Shown piece by piece: positions 8,595-16,878 of a stretch of 64,000 nucleotides of DNA. Origin of the DNA: Paenibacillus cellulositrophicus (GTDB lineage Bacteria > Bacillota > Bacilli > Paenibacillales > Paenibacillaceae); NCBI RefSeq assembly GCF_009363095.1, contig NZ_CP045295.1, positions 4,927,001-4,991,000 on the forward strand. Direction: 5' to 3'. Each line of letters starts with the position of its first letter. Position 1 is the stretch's first letter. Made by a program: the position numbers and the translations under genes. Below the pieces are notes generated by a model that saw only the letters and a program-made list of their open reading frames with translations, was not told the DNA's origin and did not search any database.

Positions 8595-9191
8595 ATGAAC
8601 AGACCCCAGCTTATTTTGGATGTCGCCGGTGTCATTGCAACGAACCTCTCGCCTGGATTTTGGGAAGAGGCTGCTGCCATGGCGGGAAGCACGACCTATC
8701 GTCAGTTAAAAGGCAGCTTCAGCCGGGAAGTTCGCGAGTCGTTCTGGACAGGCGGCATCACCATTGAGCAGTTTAGGGACTGGCTTGCCGGGCATGGACC
8801 AGATCTGAGCATGGAACGGCTTAGCGCGCTGGCGATGAGGTATTTGCAACCCCTCCCCGCTTTGGGGCGTATTGCCACATGGAGCAGGGACGCGGATATT
8901 CACCTGCTGAGCAATCACCGGGAGGAATGGCTGAGCGGGCTGCTGGCACCCGTCAAGGAGCAGGTGAAGAGCCTTACCATATCCAGCAGAGCAGGGTATT
9001 GCAAGCCGGATCCCCGCATTTATCAGCTCGTATGCGAGCAGCTTGGCGATGGGGGAGGACCCTGCATTTATGTGGACGATCAGGAGAAAAATTTGATCCC
9101 TGCCAGGGCATTGGGCTGGCATACGGTGATCGCGGATCCCGAAGGCCGCTGGATGGAGGAAGTTTCGCAGCTGCTGAAGCAGCTGCGATAA
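8595..9191 (+). CDS. HAD-like hydrolase with an altered first motif
   Basis: This 198-residue protein has HAD motifs II (LLSNHREEW), III (CKPDPRIY) and IV (IYVDDQEKN). Motif I reads LDVAGVI, so the second Asp of the usual DxD is Ala. Variants of this kind (DxGxV) are known in the YihX-like group, where the nucleophile Asp remains, so activity is still possible. The start ATG follows GGGGGAGGAG. The HIT gene follows 16 bases after its stop, suggesting a shared transcript. Confidence 0.78.
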   Translation: MNRPQLILDVAGVIATNLSPGFWEEAAAMAGSTTYRQLKGSFSREVRESFWTGGITIEQFRDWLAGHGPDLSMERLSALAMRYLQPLPALGRIATWSRDADIHLLSNHREEWLSGLLAPVKEQVKSLTISSRAGYCKPDPRIYQLVCEQLGDGGGPCIYVDDQEKNLIPARALGWHTVIADPEGRWMEEVSQLLKQLR

Positions 9192-9207
9192 GGAAAGGGT
9201 GAGCGGC

Positions 9208-9540
9208 GTGTCGAACGATTTTTATTGCGACGAGGTGCTAAACGGCAAAACGCAGGTCAACCGCGTGTATGAGACAGATCGGGTGCTCGCTTATCATCAT
9301 ACGCGCCCTTATTATGAGCATCATGTTGTGGTGATCCCGAAGATTCATGTAGGATCGCTGATATCCGGAGAAGCGGAGAATACCGAACAGCTGCTGATCG
9401 AGGTTTTAAGGGTAATTAAGAAGGTCGCCTCGGACATGGTGCGGCAGACGGGAGCAGCCAAGGTCGTCACTAACTTAGGAGACTACCAGGAATCCAAACA
9501 TATGCATTGGCATGTCGTGAGCGGCCAAACGATACGATGA
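9208..9540 (+). CDS. HIT family protein (nucleotide hydrolase/transferase)
   Basis: This 110-residue histidine-triad protein ends with the hallmark HMHWHVVSG (His-x-His-x-His), whose last His is the catalytic nucleophile. A PKIHVGSL strand comes earlier. Members hydrolyse AMP-linked phosphoramidates or dinucleoside polyphosphates. I choose GTG at 9208, 8 bases after GGAAAGGG, over the GTG at 9199, which abuts that site. Confidence 0.88.
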   Translation: MSNDFYCDEVLNGKTQVNRVYETDRVLAYHHTRPYYEHHVVVIPKIHVGSLISGEAENTEQLLIEVLRVIKKVASDMVRQTGAAKVVTNLGDYQESKHMHWHVVSGQTIR

Positions 9541-9553
9541 AAGGAAGCGTAAA

Positions 9554-9751
9554 ATGATGGAACAATGGTCTTACAAGACGGTGAAGTATAAAACAGGCGG
9601 CTTTTTGGGCGGCAAGGTGGACGAGGAGGAATTTGAGGATTTGCTGAACAGCTACGGCTACGAGGGCTGGGAGCTGGTATCGTGCTTTGACACGAGCGTA
9701 TCCCAGGGACAGTCGCGGGACGTCGTCGCCATTTTCAAACGGAAAGTATAA
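9554..9751 (+). CDS. DUF4177 small protein
   Basis: This 65-residue protein has the DUF4177 pattern: an N-terminal WSYKTVKY strand, a short helix (EFEDLLNSYG), the GWELVS turn and a final VVAIFKRK strand. The function is unknown for the family. It starts 13 bases after the HIT gene stop, with AAGGAAG upstream, and is followed by a terminator, so it ends the 7.6-9.8 kb gene string. Confidence 0.85.
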   Translation: MMEQWSYKTVKYKTGGFLGGKVDEEEFEDLLNSYGYEGWELVSCFDTSVSQGQSRDVVAIFKRKV

Positions 9752-9763
9752 TGATTGACATTA

Positions 9764-9788
9764 AACCCTGACGCGCAGGGTTTTTTCT
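9764..9788 (+). terminator. rho-independent terminator after the DUF4177 gene
   Basis: AACCCTG and CAGGGTT form a 7-bp stem with a 5-base loop, followed by a T-rich run. Confidence 0.85.
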
Positions 9789-9852
9789 TTCTTGAAGGAG
9801 CGAAGGCGGGCGCAGCAATATGAACACTAGGCAAAAGGAGTGGATAGTACAT

Positions 9853-10659
9853 ATGGATCAACGGATCATTGAAGAGGCGAAGCAGCTGGCGGTCGCCGCA
9901 GCCAAGGAAGCGGGAGCCATCGCGAAGGCGTATTTTGACAAGCTGGAAAAGGTTGACCAAAAAGGGGATAACGGCGACCTCGTCACGGTGGTGGACCATT
10001 TGGCCGAGGAACGGATTCTCGAGCATATCCGCAGCACATTTCCGGATCACCGGATCCGGGCCGAGGAATCGGGAGATCATGGCCAGTACAGCGACTGGCT
10101 GTGGCTGGTGGACCCTTTGGACGGAACGAACAACTATGCGATCGGCCTGCCTGCGTTCTCCTGCTCGATTACGCTGATGCATCAAGGGCAGCCGGTCGTG
10201 GCCGTGGTTTATGAACCGATGATTGACCGGCTGTTCGTGTCCACCCGTAACGGTGGAACTACCTGCAATGGGCAGCCCGTAACGAACGGGCCTGCACCGG
10301 CGTTCAATAAAGCAACGGTCGCCTGGATTCAGGGACATGTGGTAGGCAGCGATGACCGCGCCACCCGGCTTAGAAACCATATCGACCTGCATACGAAGCG
10401 AATGATGCGGCTGTGGGCGCCGACCTTGCAGTGGTGCATGCTGGCGAGAGGGAATATCGATGCCATCATTCTGTATAACTCCGAAGGGGAGGACCTCTAT
10501 TCCGGCGTTCTGATCGCGAAGGAAGCGGGGATGCTGGTCATGGACTTTGAAGGCAAACCATTTGACGCCATGACGGAAGAGCCTTACCTGATCGCTTGTC
10601 ATCCGGAGAACCGAGATTACTTTTTGAATATGGTATTGGAAGGATTGGGCGCCCGATAG
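9853..10659 (+). CDS. inositol monophosphatase family protein
   Basis: This 268-residue enzyme has the metal-binding motifs of the IMPase/SuhB/CysQ superfamily: EESG (about residue 70), LVDPLDGTNN (about residues 88-97) and the C-terminal AGMLVMDFEG. These bind Mg and phosphate-monoester substrates. Inositol phosphate, fructose-1,6-bisphosphate or PAP are all possible. The start at 9853 follows AAAAGGAG by 12 bases; an in-frame ATG at 9820 has a weaker site. The terminator just upstream means it has its own promoter. Confidence 0.87.
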   Translation: MDQRIIEEAKQLAVAAAKEAGAIAKAYFDKLEKVDQKGDNGDLVTVVDHLAEERILEHIRSTFPDHRIRAEESGDHGQYSDWLWLVDPLDGTNNYAIGLPAFSCSITLMHQGQPVVAVVYEPMIDRLFVSTRNGGTTCNGQPVTNGPAPAFNKATVAWIQGHVVGSDDRATRLRNHIDLHTKRMMRLWAPTLQWCMLARGNIDAIILYNSEGEDLYSGVLIAKEAGMLVMDFEGKPFDAMTEEPYLIACHPENRDYFLNMVLEGLGAR

Positions 10660-10731
10660 AAGCTTGCCGCAGCGGCAGTTAGCAGCCCCTAGGTGACGCA
10701 TACTGAACCGGCGGCAGAAGGGAAGTGGGCA

Positions 10732-11043
10732 ATGGTTTATTTTATCATGGGAATCGTCGTGTTTCTTGCCGGGGGGCTGATCGCAACCTGGGTGTTTGGC
10801 CCCTGGGGGACCGTTCTGGCCCTTCTGGTTATGGTCGGCCTGCTGAGCTATTTGTACGGCATGGTGGAAGACTTGAGGGCAAGGGTGAGCTTTTTGGAAA
10901 GGAAGCTGGGCGTGTCGGAAGAGGATGATTACCAGATGAGCGACGAGGACATTGAAGCGGAGCTCGAGCGGGAGCTGGATGCGGAACCCGGCAGTGCGGA
11001 AGAAGCGGAAAAGGGGCGCAATCCTACCCAGAGGGAGGAATAA
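10732..11043 (+). CDS. small membrane protein with acidic tail
   Basis: I do not recognise this 103-residue protein. It has two hydrophobic segments (about residues 2-20 and 23-42), then a charged linker that may form a short coiled coil (DLRARVSFLERK), then a strongly acidic Glu/Asp-rich tail. The likely arrangement is a membrane hairpin with a cytoplasmic tail. The ATG at 10732 follows AAGGGAAG by 7 bases. It is followed within 6 bases by another small membrane protein and then by a kinase-like gene, so the three look like one operon. Confidence 0.7.
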   Translation: MVYFIMGIVVFLAGGLIATWVFGPWGTVLALLVMVGLLSYLYGMVEDLRARVSFLERKLGVSEEDDYQMSDEDIEAELERELDAEPGSAEEAEKGRNPTQREE

Positions 11044-11048
11044 CGGGC

Positions 11049-11336
11049 ATGCGATTGATGGGAATAATGCTTCTCGGAGCAGGATTGCTGCTTGTCGGAC
11101 TCGGCGGTTTTGAAAAAGTATTGATTTATGCAGCGCGGACCCAAAATATTAACGATGTGTATACACTAAAGGATTTAACGCCGGATTATATTTGGAATAT
11201 CACCAATATTACGCTGGTTGGCGGTATCGTGATTGCCGTCCTGGGCTTGTTCCTGTTTTTGTATAAACGAATTGCCTCAGACATTCAGCAGCAAAATCGG
11301 GAATTTGAAGATAGAATAAGCCGAGACCAACCATAA
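11049..11336 (+). CDS. small two-helix membrane protein
   Basis: This unrecognised 95-residue protein has transmembrane segments at about residues 4-22 and 53-75. About 30 residues between them contain an aromatic, Asn-rich stretch, and a short charged cytoplasmic end follows. The ribosome site GGGAGGAA overlaps the end of the previous gene. It is the middle gene of the 10.7-12.2 kb trio; the kinase-like gene starts 15 bases after its stop. Confidence 0.7.
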   Translation: MRLMGIMLLGAGLLLVGLGGFEKVLIYAARTQNINDVYTLKDLTPDYIWNITNITLVGGIVIAVLGLFLFLYKRIASDIQQQNREFEDRISRDQP

Positions 11337-11351
11337 AAAGGAGTTGAACGG

Positions 11352-12233
11352 ATGGATCAACCGGTTACAATCAACATCGACGACGTAACATTTCAATTGA
11401 AACAGCCGCATCCGCTGGAATGGCTGCCCGCCTGGGGCAAAGTGTTTGCGGTGTTTGAAAAGCAGGACTCCGGCAACCTTTCATTTGGCGTGGAAAAGGA
11501 CGGGGTCAGACGGTTCATCAAGTACGCCGGAGCGGCTACTACGGAGTTTGAGGGTGAACCGGCGGAAGCCATCCTGCGTTTGAAGCAGGCTGTTCAAGTT
11601 TACGAAGATTTGGATCATCCGAGCTTGGTGCGGCTGCTGAGCCATTTTGAAGCCGGAACCGGCTACGCCGCCGTGTTTGAATGGTTTGACGGGGAGTCGC
11701 TGCATCCTCATTGGGCATTTCCGCCTCCGGCCAAATATGAAGACCCGAGGTCCCCATTTTATCGTTACCGCCGGCTGCCGCTGGAGAAACGGCTGGCATC
11801 CTACAGAGCTATTCTTGATTTTCATGTCCACGTCGAGGAAAAAGGGTACATAGCAGTTGATTTCTATGACGGAAGCGTTCTTTACGATTTTGCTGCCGAC
11901 ACGACGAAAATCTGCGATATCGACCTTTACCAGAAAGGCTCTTTTGAGAACCGGATGGGCAGGCTGTGGGGATCGTCCCGCTTTATGTCCCCCGAGGAGT
12001 TTGAATACGGCGCTGCGATTGACGGCGTGACTAATGTGTATAATATGGGGGCGACAGCCTTTTTCATCTTTGGCGGGGAGATGGACCGCTCCTATGACCA
12101 ATGGGATGCCGGCAGGTCTCTGTATGACATTGCGCTGAAGGCGGTTCATGCCGACCGGGCCGGGCGGTATGCTTCTGTGGCCGACTTCGCGTCTGCCTGG
12201 GGTAAGGCTCTCCAAGAGCCAGATGGCAGATGA
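11352..12233 (+). CDS. degenerate Ser/Thr protein-kinase-like protein
   Basis: This 293-residue protein has a eukaryote-like kinase fold with altered motifs. The beta-1/beta-2 region lacks a clear Gly-rich loop. A Lys in RRFIKYAG may be the ATP Lys. The catalytic loop reads YIAVDFYDGS instead of HRDxxxxN, the DFG position reads CDIDLY, and the APE position reads MSPEEF. Some family members with such changes are still active; others are pseudokinases. There is no membrane segment. The ATG follows AAAGGAG. Position behind two small membrane proteins suggests a membrane-linked signalling or scaffold unit, which is inference. Confidence 0.7.
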   Translation: MDQPVTINIDDVTFQLKQPHPLEWLPAWGKVFAVFEKQDSGNLSFGVEKDGVRRFIKYAGAATTEFEGEPAEAILRLKQAVQVYEDLDHPSLVRLLSHFEAGTGYAAVFEWFDGESLHPHWAFPPPAKYEDPRSPFYRYRRLPLEKRLASYRAILDFHVHVEEKGYIAVDFYDGSVLYDFAADTTKICDIDLYQKGSFENRMGRLWGSSRFMSPEEFEYGAAIDGVTNVYNMGATAFFIFGGEMDRSYDQWDAGRSLYDIALKAVHADRAGRYASVADFASAWGKALQEPDGR

Positions 12234-12406
12234 GTCCCGGGGAATCGCCCATTCATTTGGATTTGGGCCACGGACGTAGAAGCAAGCAGGCATTTTTGGC
12301 GGCATGGTACAATAGAAACGCACAAACCAACCGGATGATGCCTTGCATGACTTTGATTGAGGCACGCTGACGCCGTTTTATCACTTTACTGAAAGAAGGG
12401 TACATC

Positions 12407-13105
12407 TTGTCGTACGAATGGATTTTGTTTGATGCGGATGAAACGCTGTTCGATTTTAAAATGTCGGAGAGCCACGCGCTGAACCAGCTGCTCACCAGCT
12501 GCAGCCTGGACGCGAATGATACGGAAATAACGGCCTGCTATAAAAGGATCAATGAGGAGCTTTGGCGTGAATTTGAGCAGGGTCTGATCAGCTCGGCGGA
12601 GCTGCGGGTCGAGCGCTTTCGCCGATTCGGCCGCGAGCAGGGGCTGAGCGACGACGCCGAGGAATTGAGCAGACGTTACCTGGGATCGCTCGCCGAAGGC
12701 GCGTTTATTTTGGCGGGTGCGCTGGATATCTGTCTCTATCTTAAGGAGCACGGTTACAAAATGGCCATCATCACGAACGGCATTAAAGAGGTACAGTTCG
12801 GACGGATCGGCCGCTCCGACCTGAAGGACTTTTTCGAGGCGGTCATCGTCTCCGAGGATACGGGGTTCCAGAAGCCGCAGGCGGGTATTTTCGAGCATGC
12901 CTTCCGGGTGATTCAGGAGGAACGCAAGGATAAAATGCTGATGGTCGGCGATTCTCTCACCTCGGACATTCAGGGAGGCAACAATATCGGCATCGACACG
13001 TGCTGGTACAACCCGAATCGCCTGCCCAACGAAACCGCCATCGTCCCGACTTATGAGATCCACGATCTGGCGGAGATCAAGGACATTTTGGAGAAGAAGG
13101 ATTGA
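12407..13105 (+). CDS. yfnB: YjjG/YfnB-family noncanonical pyrimidine nucleotidase
   Basis: This 232-residue HAD enzyme matches the YjjG/YfnB group, whose E. coli member removes noncanonical pyrimidine nucleotides. It starts with FDADETLFDF (motif I), then has IITNGIKEVQFGR (motif II), SEDTGFQKPQAGIF (motif III) and LMVGDSLTSDIQGG (motif IV). The SEDTGFQKP stretch is characteristic of the group. The start is TTG at 12407, 6 bases after AAGAAGGG. It stands alone between the kinase-like gene and the exported protein. Confidence 0.88.
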   Translation: MSYEWILFDADETLFDFKMSESHALNQLLTSCSLDANDTEITACYKRINEELWREFEQGLISSAELRVERFRRFGREQGLSDDAEELSRRYLGSLAEGAFILAGALDICLYLKEHGYKMAIITNGIKEVQFGRIGRSDLKDFFEAVIVSEDTGFQKPQAGIFEHAFRVIQEERKDKMLMVGDSLTSDIQGGNNIGIDTCWYNPNRLPNETAIVPTYEIHDLAEIKDILEKKD

Positions 13106-13315
13106 CCGGGCTTGCCGGCTCCTTCATTCACGAAAGCGCTTGAAGAATTTACAACAATTTGACTCGGCTGTAACGAATTTGTGACGATTTGGGTCCCGGC
13201 TGTGGCTTACAATAAAGTTACATCACAGAGCCCTCTCGCAGCGTTTGAAAACAATCCCGCAGGGTAATGGTTGATATGGATAGAAATCATGATTCCATAA
13301 AGGAGATATTTTCAA

Positions 13316-13843
13316 ATGAAAAAAAAGATGACCGTATTCGCTTCCCTGATGATCGTTTTTCTGCTGGGGCTGGTAGTGACTTCAACGAGTGCAGTCGGGT
13401 CTGATAACGAATATAAGCCGGTTCCGCAAACCGAGGACACGGTGACGGCGATGCTGTCCACCATCGGGAACAAGAACGGCCACCTCTACGTGACGGTGGA
13501 TCCGATCGAATGGTATGAGGGCGCGGCGGCAGACAAGAAGTTCCTTGAGCGGGAGCCGGATGCCGAAGAGCTGGGCGGCGCTCCTGACGGGTATTACATC
13601 GTCAACGACGATGAGACGCTGGAGACGTACGAAATCGCTCCGGATGCTGAAGTGCTGATGCAGCTGTATGATCATGACGGAACCTATGAAGGAATGAACA
13701 TTCAGTGGAACGAACCGGTCAGCCTGAACAAGTTTTTGGCGATTTACCATAACGACAAGCTGCTGGACATTCGCTCTTTTCCGTTTCATTTGACGGTGAA
13801 GGACGGCAAAGTCGTCAAAGTGGTGCAGCAGTATATTCCATAA
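13316..13843 (+). CDS. exported protein of unknown function
   Basis: This 175-residue protein begins with a signal peptide: KKK, a hydrophobic core of about 16 residues, and TSTSA before a predicted cleavage near residue 26. The mature part is acidic, contains repeated Tyr/Glu-rich strands, and ends in a basic Lys/Val segment. I do not recognise the family. The ATG follows AAGGAGAT by 8 bases. A strong terminator follows the stop. Confidence 0.75.
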   Translation: MKKKMTVFASLMIVFLLGLVVTSTSAVGSDNEYKPVPQTEDTVTAMLSTIGNKNGHLYVTVDPIEWYEGAAADKKFLEREPDAEELGGAPDGYYIVNDDETLETYEIAPDAEVLMQLYDHDGTYEGMNIQWNEPVSLNKFLAIYHNDKLLDIRSFPFHLTVKDGKVVKVVQQYIP

Positions 13844-13856
13844 ATCTCGGGTAAAA

Positions 13857-13892
13857 AGAAAATCCAGTGCCGCCGAGGGCACTGGATTTTTT
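13857..13892. terminator. bidirectional terminator between the exported-protein gene and the SDR gene
   Basis: AATCCAGTGCC and GGCACTGGATT form an 11-bp stem with a 6-base loop, flanked by an A-run on the left and a T-run on the right. It can serve both converging genes. Confidence 0.9.
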
Positions 13893-13945
13893 GCTTTTTA
13901 AGGGCAGTCTGCATGGCAGCCGGGCGCGAGGCGCGGCAAGCTCCG

Positions 13946-14710
13946 TTACAGATGCGTTCCGCCGCTGGCGTCCAATAGCTGGCCCGTGATCCAGCGGCTG
14001 TCGTCCGAAGCCAGAAAGGCGGCGATATCGGCGACATCTTCAGGCTGTCCCCACCGCTTAAAGATCGAGAAGTTCGCGCCAAACTCGCGGCCTTCCGGCG
14101 TCTGCAGCGTCTCGGCATTCATCTCGGTCTCCACGAATCCCGGCATGATCGCGTTGATCGTAATGCCGCGGGAGCCAAGCTGAGTCGAGAGGTTCAGGGT
14201 CAGCGTATTGATCGCCCCTTTGGACATGCTGTAGGCGGGAATCACCGGCAGCGAGATCCGGGTCGTCGCGGAGGAGATGTTGATGATCCGCCCGCCGTCC
14301 CGCAGCCGCGGCAATGCTTGCTGAATGACGAAAAACGGTGCTTTAACGTTCACGTTCATCACCTCATCGAAGGATTCCTCCGTTGTCGCCTCAATGGGAA
14401 GGGAAAGTCCGATGCCCGCATTGTTCACAAGAATGTCCAGGCCGGGGCGGCCTGTTTGATTCTGCAAAAGGCCATCCAAGGTTTCATACATCTCCGGGAT
14501 GCCGCGAACGGATCTGAAGTCCGCCGCGAGGAGCAGCGCCGTTCCGCCCTGCTGTTCGATCTCGCGGGCGACCGCCTCGGCGGCGGAGCGGTTTTGTCCA
14601 TAATGGAGAACCACCAGCGCCCCTTCGGCGGCCAGGCGCAGCGCAATGGCCCTGCCGATGCCGCGGCTCGCTCCGGTAACCAGTGCTGTTTTTCCAGTCA
14701 ATCTATTCAT
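13946..14710 (-). CDS. SDR family NAD(P)-dependent oxidoreductase
   Basis: This 254-residue classical short-chain dehydrogenase has TGASRGIG for cofactor binding (about residues 13-20), NNAGIG, the catalytic Ser in NISSATTR, and YSMSK (Tyr-x3-Lys). It resembles FabG/glucose-dehydrogenase-type enzymes; the substrate is not evident. The start ATG follows GAGGAG at about 11 bases. A 14-bp perfect palindrome lies about 90 bases upstream. It is separated from the cysteine synthase gene by a terminator, so it is transcribed alone. Confidence 0.88.
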   Translation of the reverse strand: MNRLTGKTALVTGASRGIGRAIALRLAAEGALVVLHYGQNRSAAEAVAREIEQQGGTALLLAADFRSVRGIPEMYETLDGLLQNQTGRPGLDILVNNAGIGLSLPIEATTEESFDEVMNVNVKAPFFVIQQALPRLRDGGRIINISSATTRISLPVIPAYSMSKGAINTLTLNLSTQLGSRGITINAIMPGFVETEMNAETLQTPEGREFGANFSIFKRWGQPEDVADIAAFLASDDSRWITGQLLDASGGTHL

Positions 14711-14800
14711 GTATTGTCAACTCCTCATCGGTTTAACAGGCAGTGGCCTGCTTGAGTCATTTATAGCATGAGAAGGATTTTGAGATGTTGCTCTCCCATT

Positions 14801-14814
14801 CGGGCATATGCCCG
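14801..14814. promoter_or_regulatory. perfect 14-bp palindrome upstream of the SDR gene
   Basis: CGGGCATATGCCCG reads the same on both strands. It lies upstream of a possible extended -10 (TGCTATAAA on the minus strand) for the SDR gene and downstream of the cysteine synthase terminator. An operator role is inferred. Confidence 0.35.
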
Positions 14815-14833
14815 TCTGTCTCAACCGATGAAC

Positions 14834-14877
14834 ACAAAAAAGGCATCAGCCGGGTATACAAACCGGTTGATGCCTTT
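14834..14877 (-). terminator. terminator after the cysteine synthase gene
   Basis: On the minus strand AAGGCATCA and TGATGCCTT form the stem, with inner CCGG pairs, followed by a T-run. Confidence 0.85.
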
Positions 14878-14894
14878 CGATGATTTGCGCACGA

Positions 14895-15818
14895 CTAAAA
14901 AATGCCCATGCTCAGATACCGTTCTCCGGTATCCGGCGCAATGCACAGTACCCGTTTGCCGGGTCCCAGACGCCGGGCTATCTGCAGCGCGGTCCAGACG
15001 GAAGCGCCTGAGGAGGGGCCGACCAGGATGCCTTCTTCGGCGGCAAGCCTGCGCGTCGTTCCGATGGCGTCTTCGTCACTGACCTGAAAAATTTCGTCGT
15101 AGACGTCCGTGTTCAGGATCGGCGGGATGAAACCGGGGCTGGTGCCCACCAGCTTATGCGCTCCCGGCTGGCCGCCGGATAGCACGGGCGAGCCTTTCGG
15201 CTCGGCGACATAGATGCCGATGCCGGGGAGTCTCTCCCTCAGCACTTCGCCCGTGCCGGTAATGGTCCCGCCGGTGCCCGCCGTAGCGACGAAGGCATCC
15301 AGCCGCCCTTCCATCTGCTCTATAATTTCCAGCGCCGTCGTGCGGCGGTGGATATCCGGGTTAGCCCGGTTCTCGAACTGCTGAGGAATGAAGCTGCCTT
15401 CAATTTCCCGTTGCAGCTCCTGCGCCTTGCGGATAGCACCAGGCATCCGCTCCGCTGCCGGCGTCAGCACCACTTCAGCTCCATACGCCTTCAGCAGATT
15501 GATCCGCTCCTTGGTCATGTTGTCGGGCATCACCATAATGGCGCGGTATCCTTTGGCCGCCGCGTTCATCGCCAGCCCGATGCCGGTGTTGCCGCTCGTC
15601 GGCTCGATAATAGTCGAGCCCGGCTTCAGCAGGCCGTCCTGCTCCGCCTGCGCGATCAAATTATAAGCGGCCCGGTCCTTGACGCTTCCGCTAGGGTTGA
15701 AGTATTCGAGCTTCACGTACACGTCGGCATCCTGTTCTCCCGCCAAACGGCGGAGCTTGACCGCCGGGGTATCGCCGATGAGCTCGGTTATATTTTGCAC
15801 AACTTTCGGTTCAGTCAT
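14895..15818 (-). CDS. cysK: cysteine synthase (O-acetylserine sulfhydrylase) family protein
   Basis: This 307-residue PLP enzyme of the CysK/CysM group makes cysteine from O-acetylserine and sulfide. The PLP Lys is in NPSGSVKDRAA, the substrate loop is PTSGNTGIG, and the phosphate-binding Gly loop is TAGTGGTITG. Bacillus has several paralogues, so it could be a CysK, YtkP-like or O-phosphoserine-using form. The start is the ATG at 15818, 9 bases after AAGGAG; an ATG three codons earlier overlaps that site. No T-box or CymR site was recognised upstream. Confidence 0.88.
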   Translation of the reverse strand: MTEPKVVQNITELIGDTPAVKLRRLAGEQDADVYVKLEYFNPSGSVKDRAAYNLIAQAEQDGLLKPGSTIIEPTSGNTGIGLAMNAAAKGYRAIMVMPDNMTKERINLLKAYGAEVVLTPAAERMPGAIRKAQELQREIEGSFIPQQFENRANPDIHRRTTALEIIEQMEGRLDAFVATAGTGGTITGTGEVLRERLPGIGIYVAEPKGSPVLSGGQPGAHKLVGTSPGFIPPILNTDVYDEIFQVSDEDAIGTTRRLAAEEGILVGPSSGASVWTALQIARRLGPGKRVLCIAPDTGERYLSMGIF

Positions 15819-15962
15819 GGGGTCCATCTCCTTGTCAGTTCATCAGCCGGTTCACAGCTTCTAAGCTTTCCGTTCATTATAGAACTTCGGCAGGGAGATC
15901 ACAACGTAGAGGCAGCGGAAGGAGATACCGGCGAGGGCAGCGTGAAAGGCTTTATGGCCGGC

Positions 15963-16700
15963 TTAAAGAACGCTTTTGTCCCTGGCTTTAGCTGCCGCGG
16001 ACGCTTTGGATATTTTCGCGGGCAGGACAAAGAACAGCAGCTGCATCAATGCGAAAATCAGCAGGGCGATTCCTTCCTCCGCCAGCAAATATAAGGGGTG
16101 TGGACCGAGAAAGTCCAGAATCGAAGCGGTCGGCGGCTTGTGCATCAGAAACATGTAGTTGGACCCCAGCATCCAGTTGATGACGCCAACTCCAAGTGCA
16201 AGAACGTTCAGAAAAATCATTGTCCAGCCGATAGATCTCCAGGTGGGCTGAAGCTTTTCGACCCAGGTCATGTACAGGGATGCCAGAATGATGAGCATAT
16301 GAGCCGCGAAGAATTGAAAGAACCGGAAATGAGGGTAGGCAAAATCCAGGCTTGGGGTGATGAGGGCCTGAAGGGCGCCGCCGATCCCGGCGAAGAACAG
16401 GATTTGATAGAGGAAGCGGCTGCGGACGGCCAGCATGACTACCGAGAGCAGCAGCGTAATGCTGCACAGCTCGAGCGGCAGCGTGGACTTGATGTTCCAG
16501 TAGCCTTCTGTTATGTTCCATATGTCGAGTGCGATTTCGGAGGCGATCAGACAGGCGATGATCAAGTAACGGACCGCCTGCCTGGCCGACATGCTGTCCT
16601 GAAGGCGGATTCTGCCCAGGAACATCAGGATGCAGGCGAGCACGAAGACCGTCAGCGCAGCAAGGTGCGGGCCGGAAAACATGACGAACGAATGGCTCAT
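15963..16700 (-). CDS. YwaF-family integral membrane protein (TIGR02206)
   Basis: This 245-residue protein has about seven transmembrane segments. Conserved elements are SGPHLAAL near the start, WNITEGYWNIKSTLPLELC, ITPSLDFAYPHFRFFQFFAAH and LLGSNYMFLMHKP-type stretches, the usual YwaF pattern with conserved polar residues in the membrane. The function is unknown. I start it at the ATG of 16700, 9 bases after AAAGGAG, and not at upstream ATGs that lack a site. It diverges from the DUF72 gene. Confidence 0.82.
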   Translation of the reverse strand: MSHSFVMFSGPHLAALTVFVLACILMFLGRIRLQDSMSARQAVRYLIIACLIASEIALDIWNITEGYWNIKSTLPLELCSITLLLSVVMLAVRSRFLYQILFFAGIGGALQALITPSLDFAYPHFRFFQFFAAHMLIILASLYMTWVEKLQPTWRSIGWTMIFLNVLALGVGVINWMLGSNYMFLMHKPPTASILDFLGPHPLYLLAEEGIALLIFALMQLLFFVLPAKISKASAAAKARDKSVL

Positions 16701-16878
16701 ACATTCATGCTCCTTTGCTACTAAAGATCGTAAAGCCGACGCATATCTCTTATCATATCCACTTTCTGGAATATCGCAAGATCTGAAGGACGCCTCCTTC
16801 AATCGGGTATAGGTATGGTAAGCGGATTTATACTTGGAAAATTATTGTTGGTCAATACTATGGATGGAGTCGATGGCT

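Noticed and set aside
13132..13145. Possible cre site (AAAGCGCTT core) before the exported-protein gene
   Set aside because: Three mismatches to the consensus; the core is a common palindrome.
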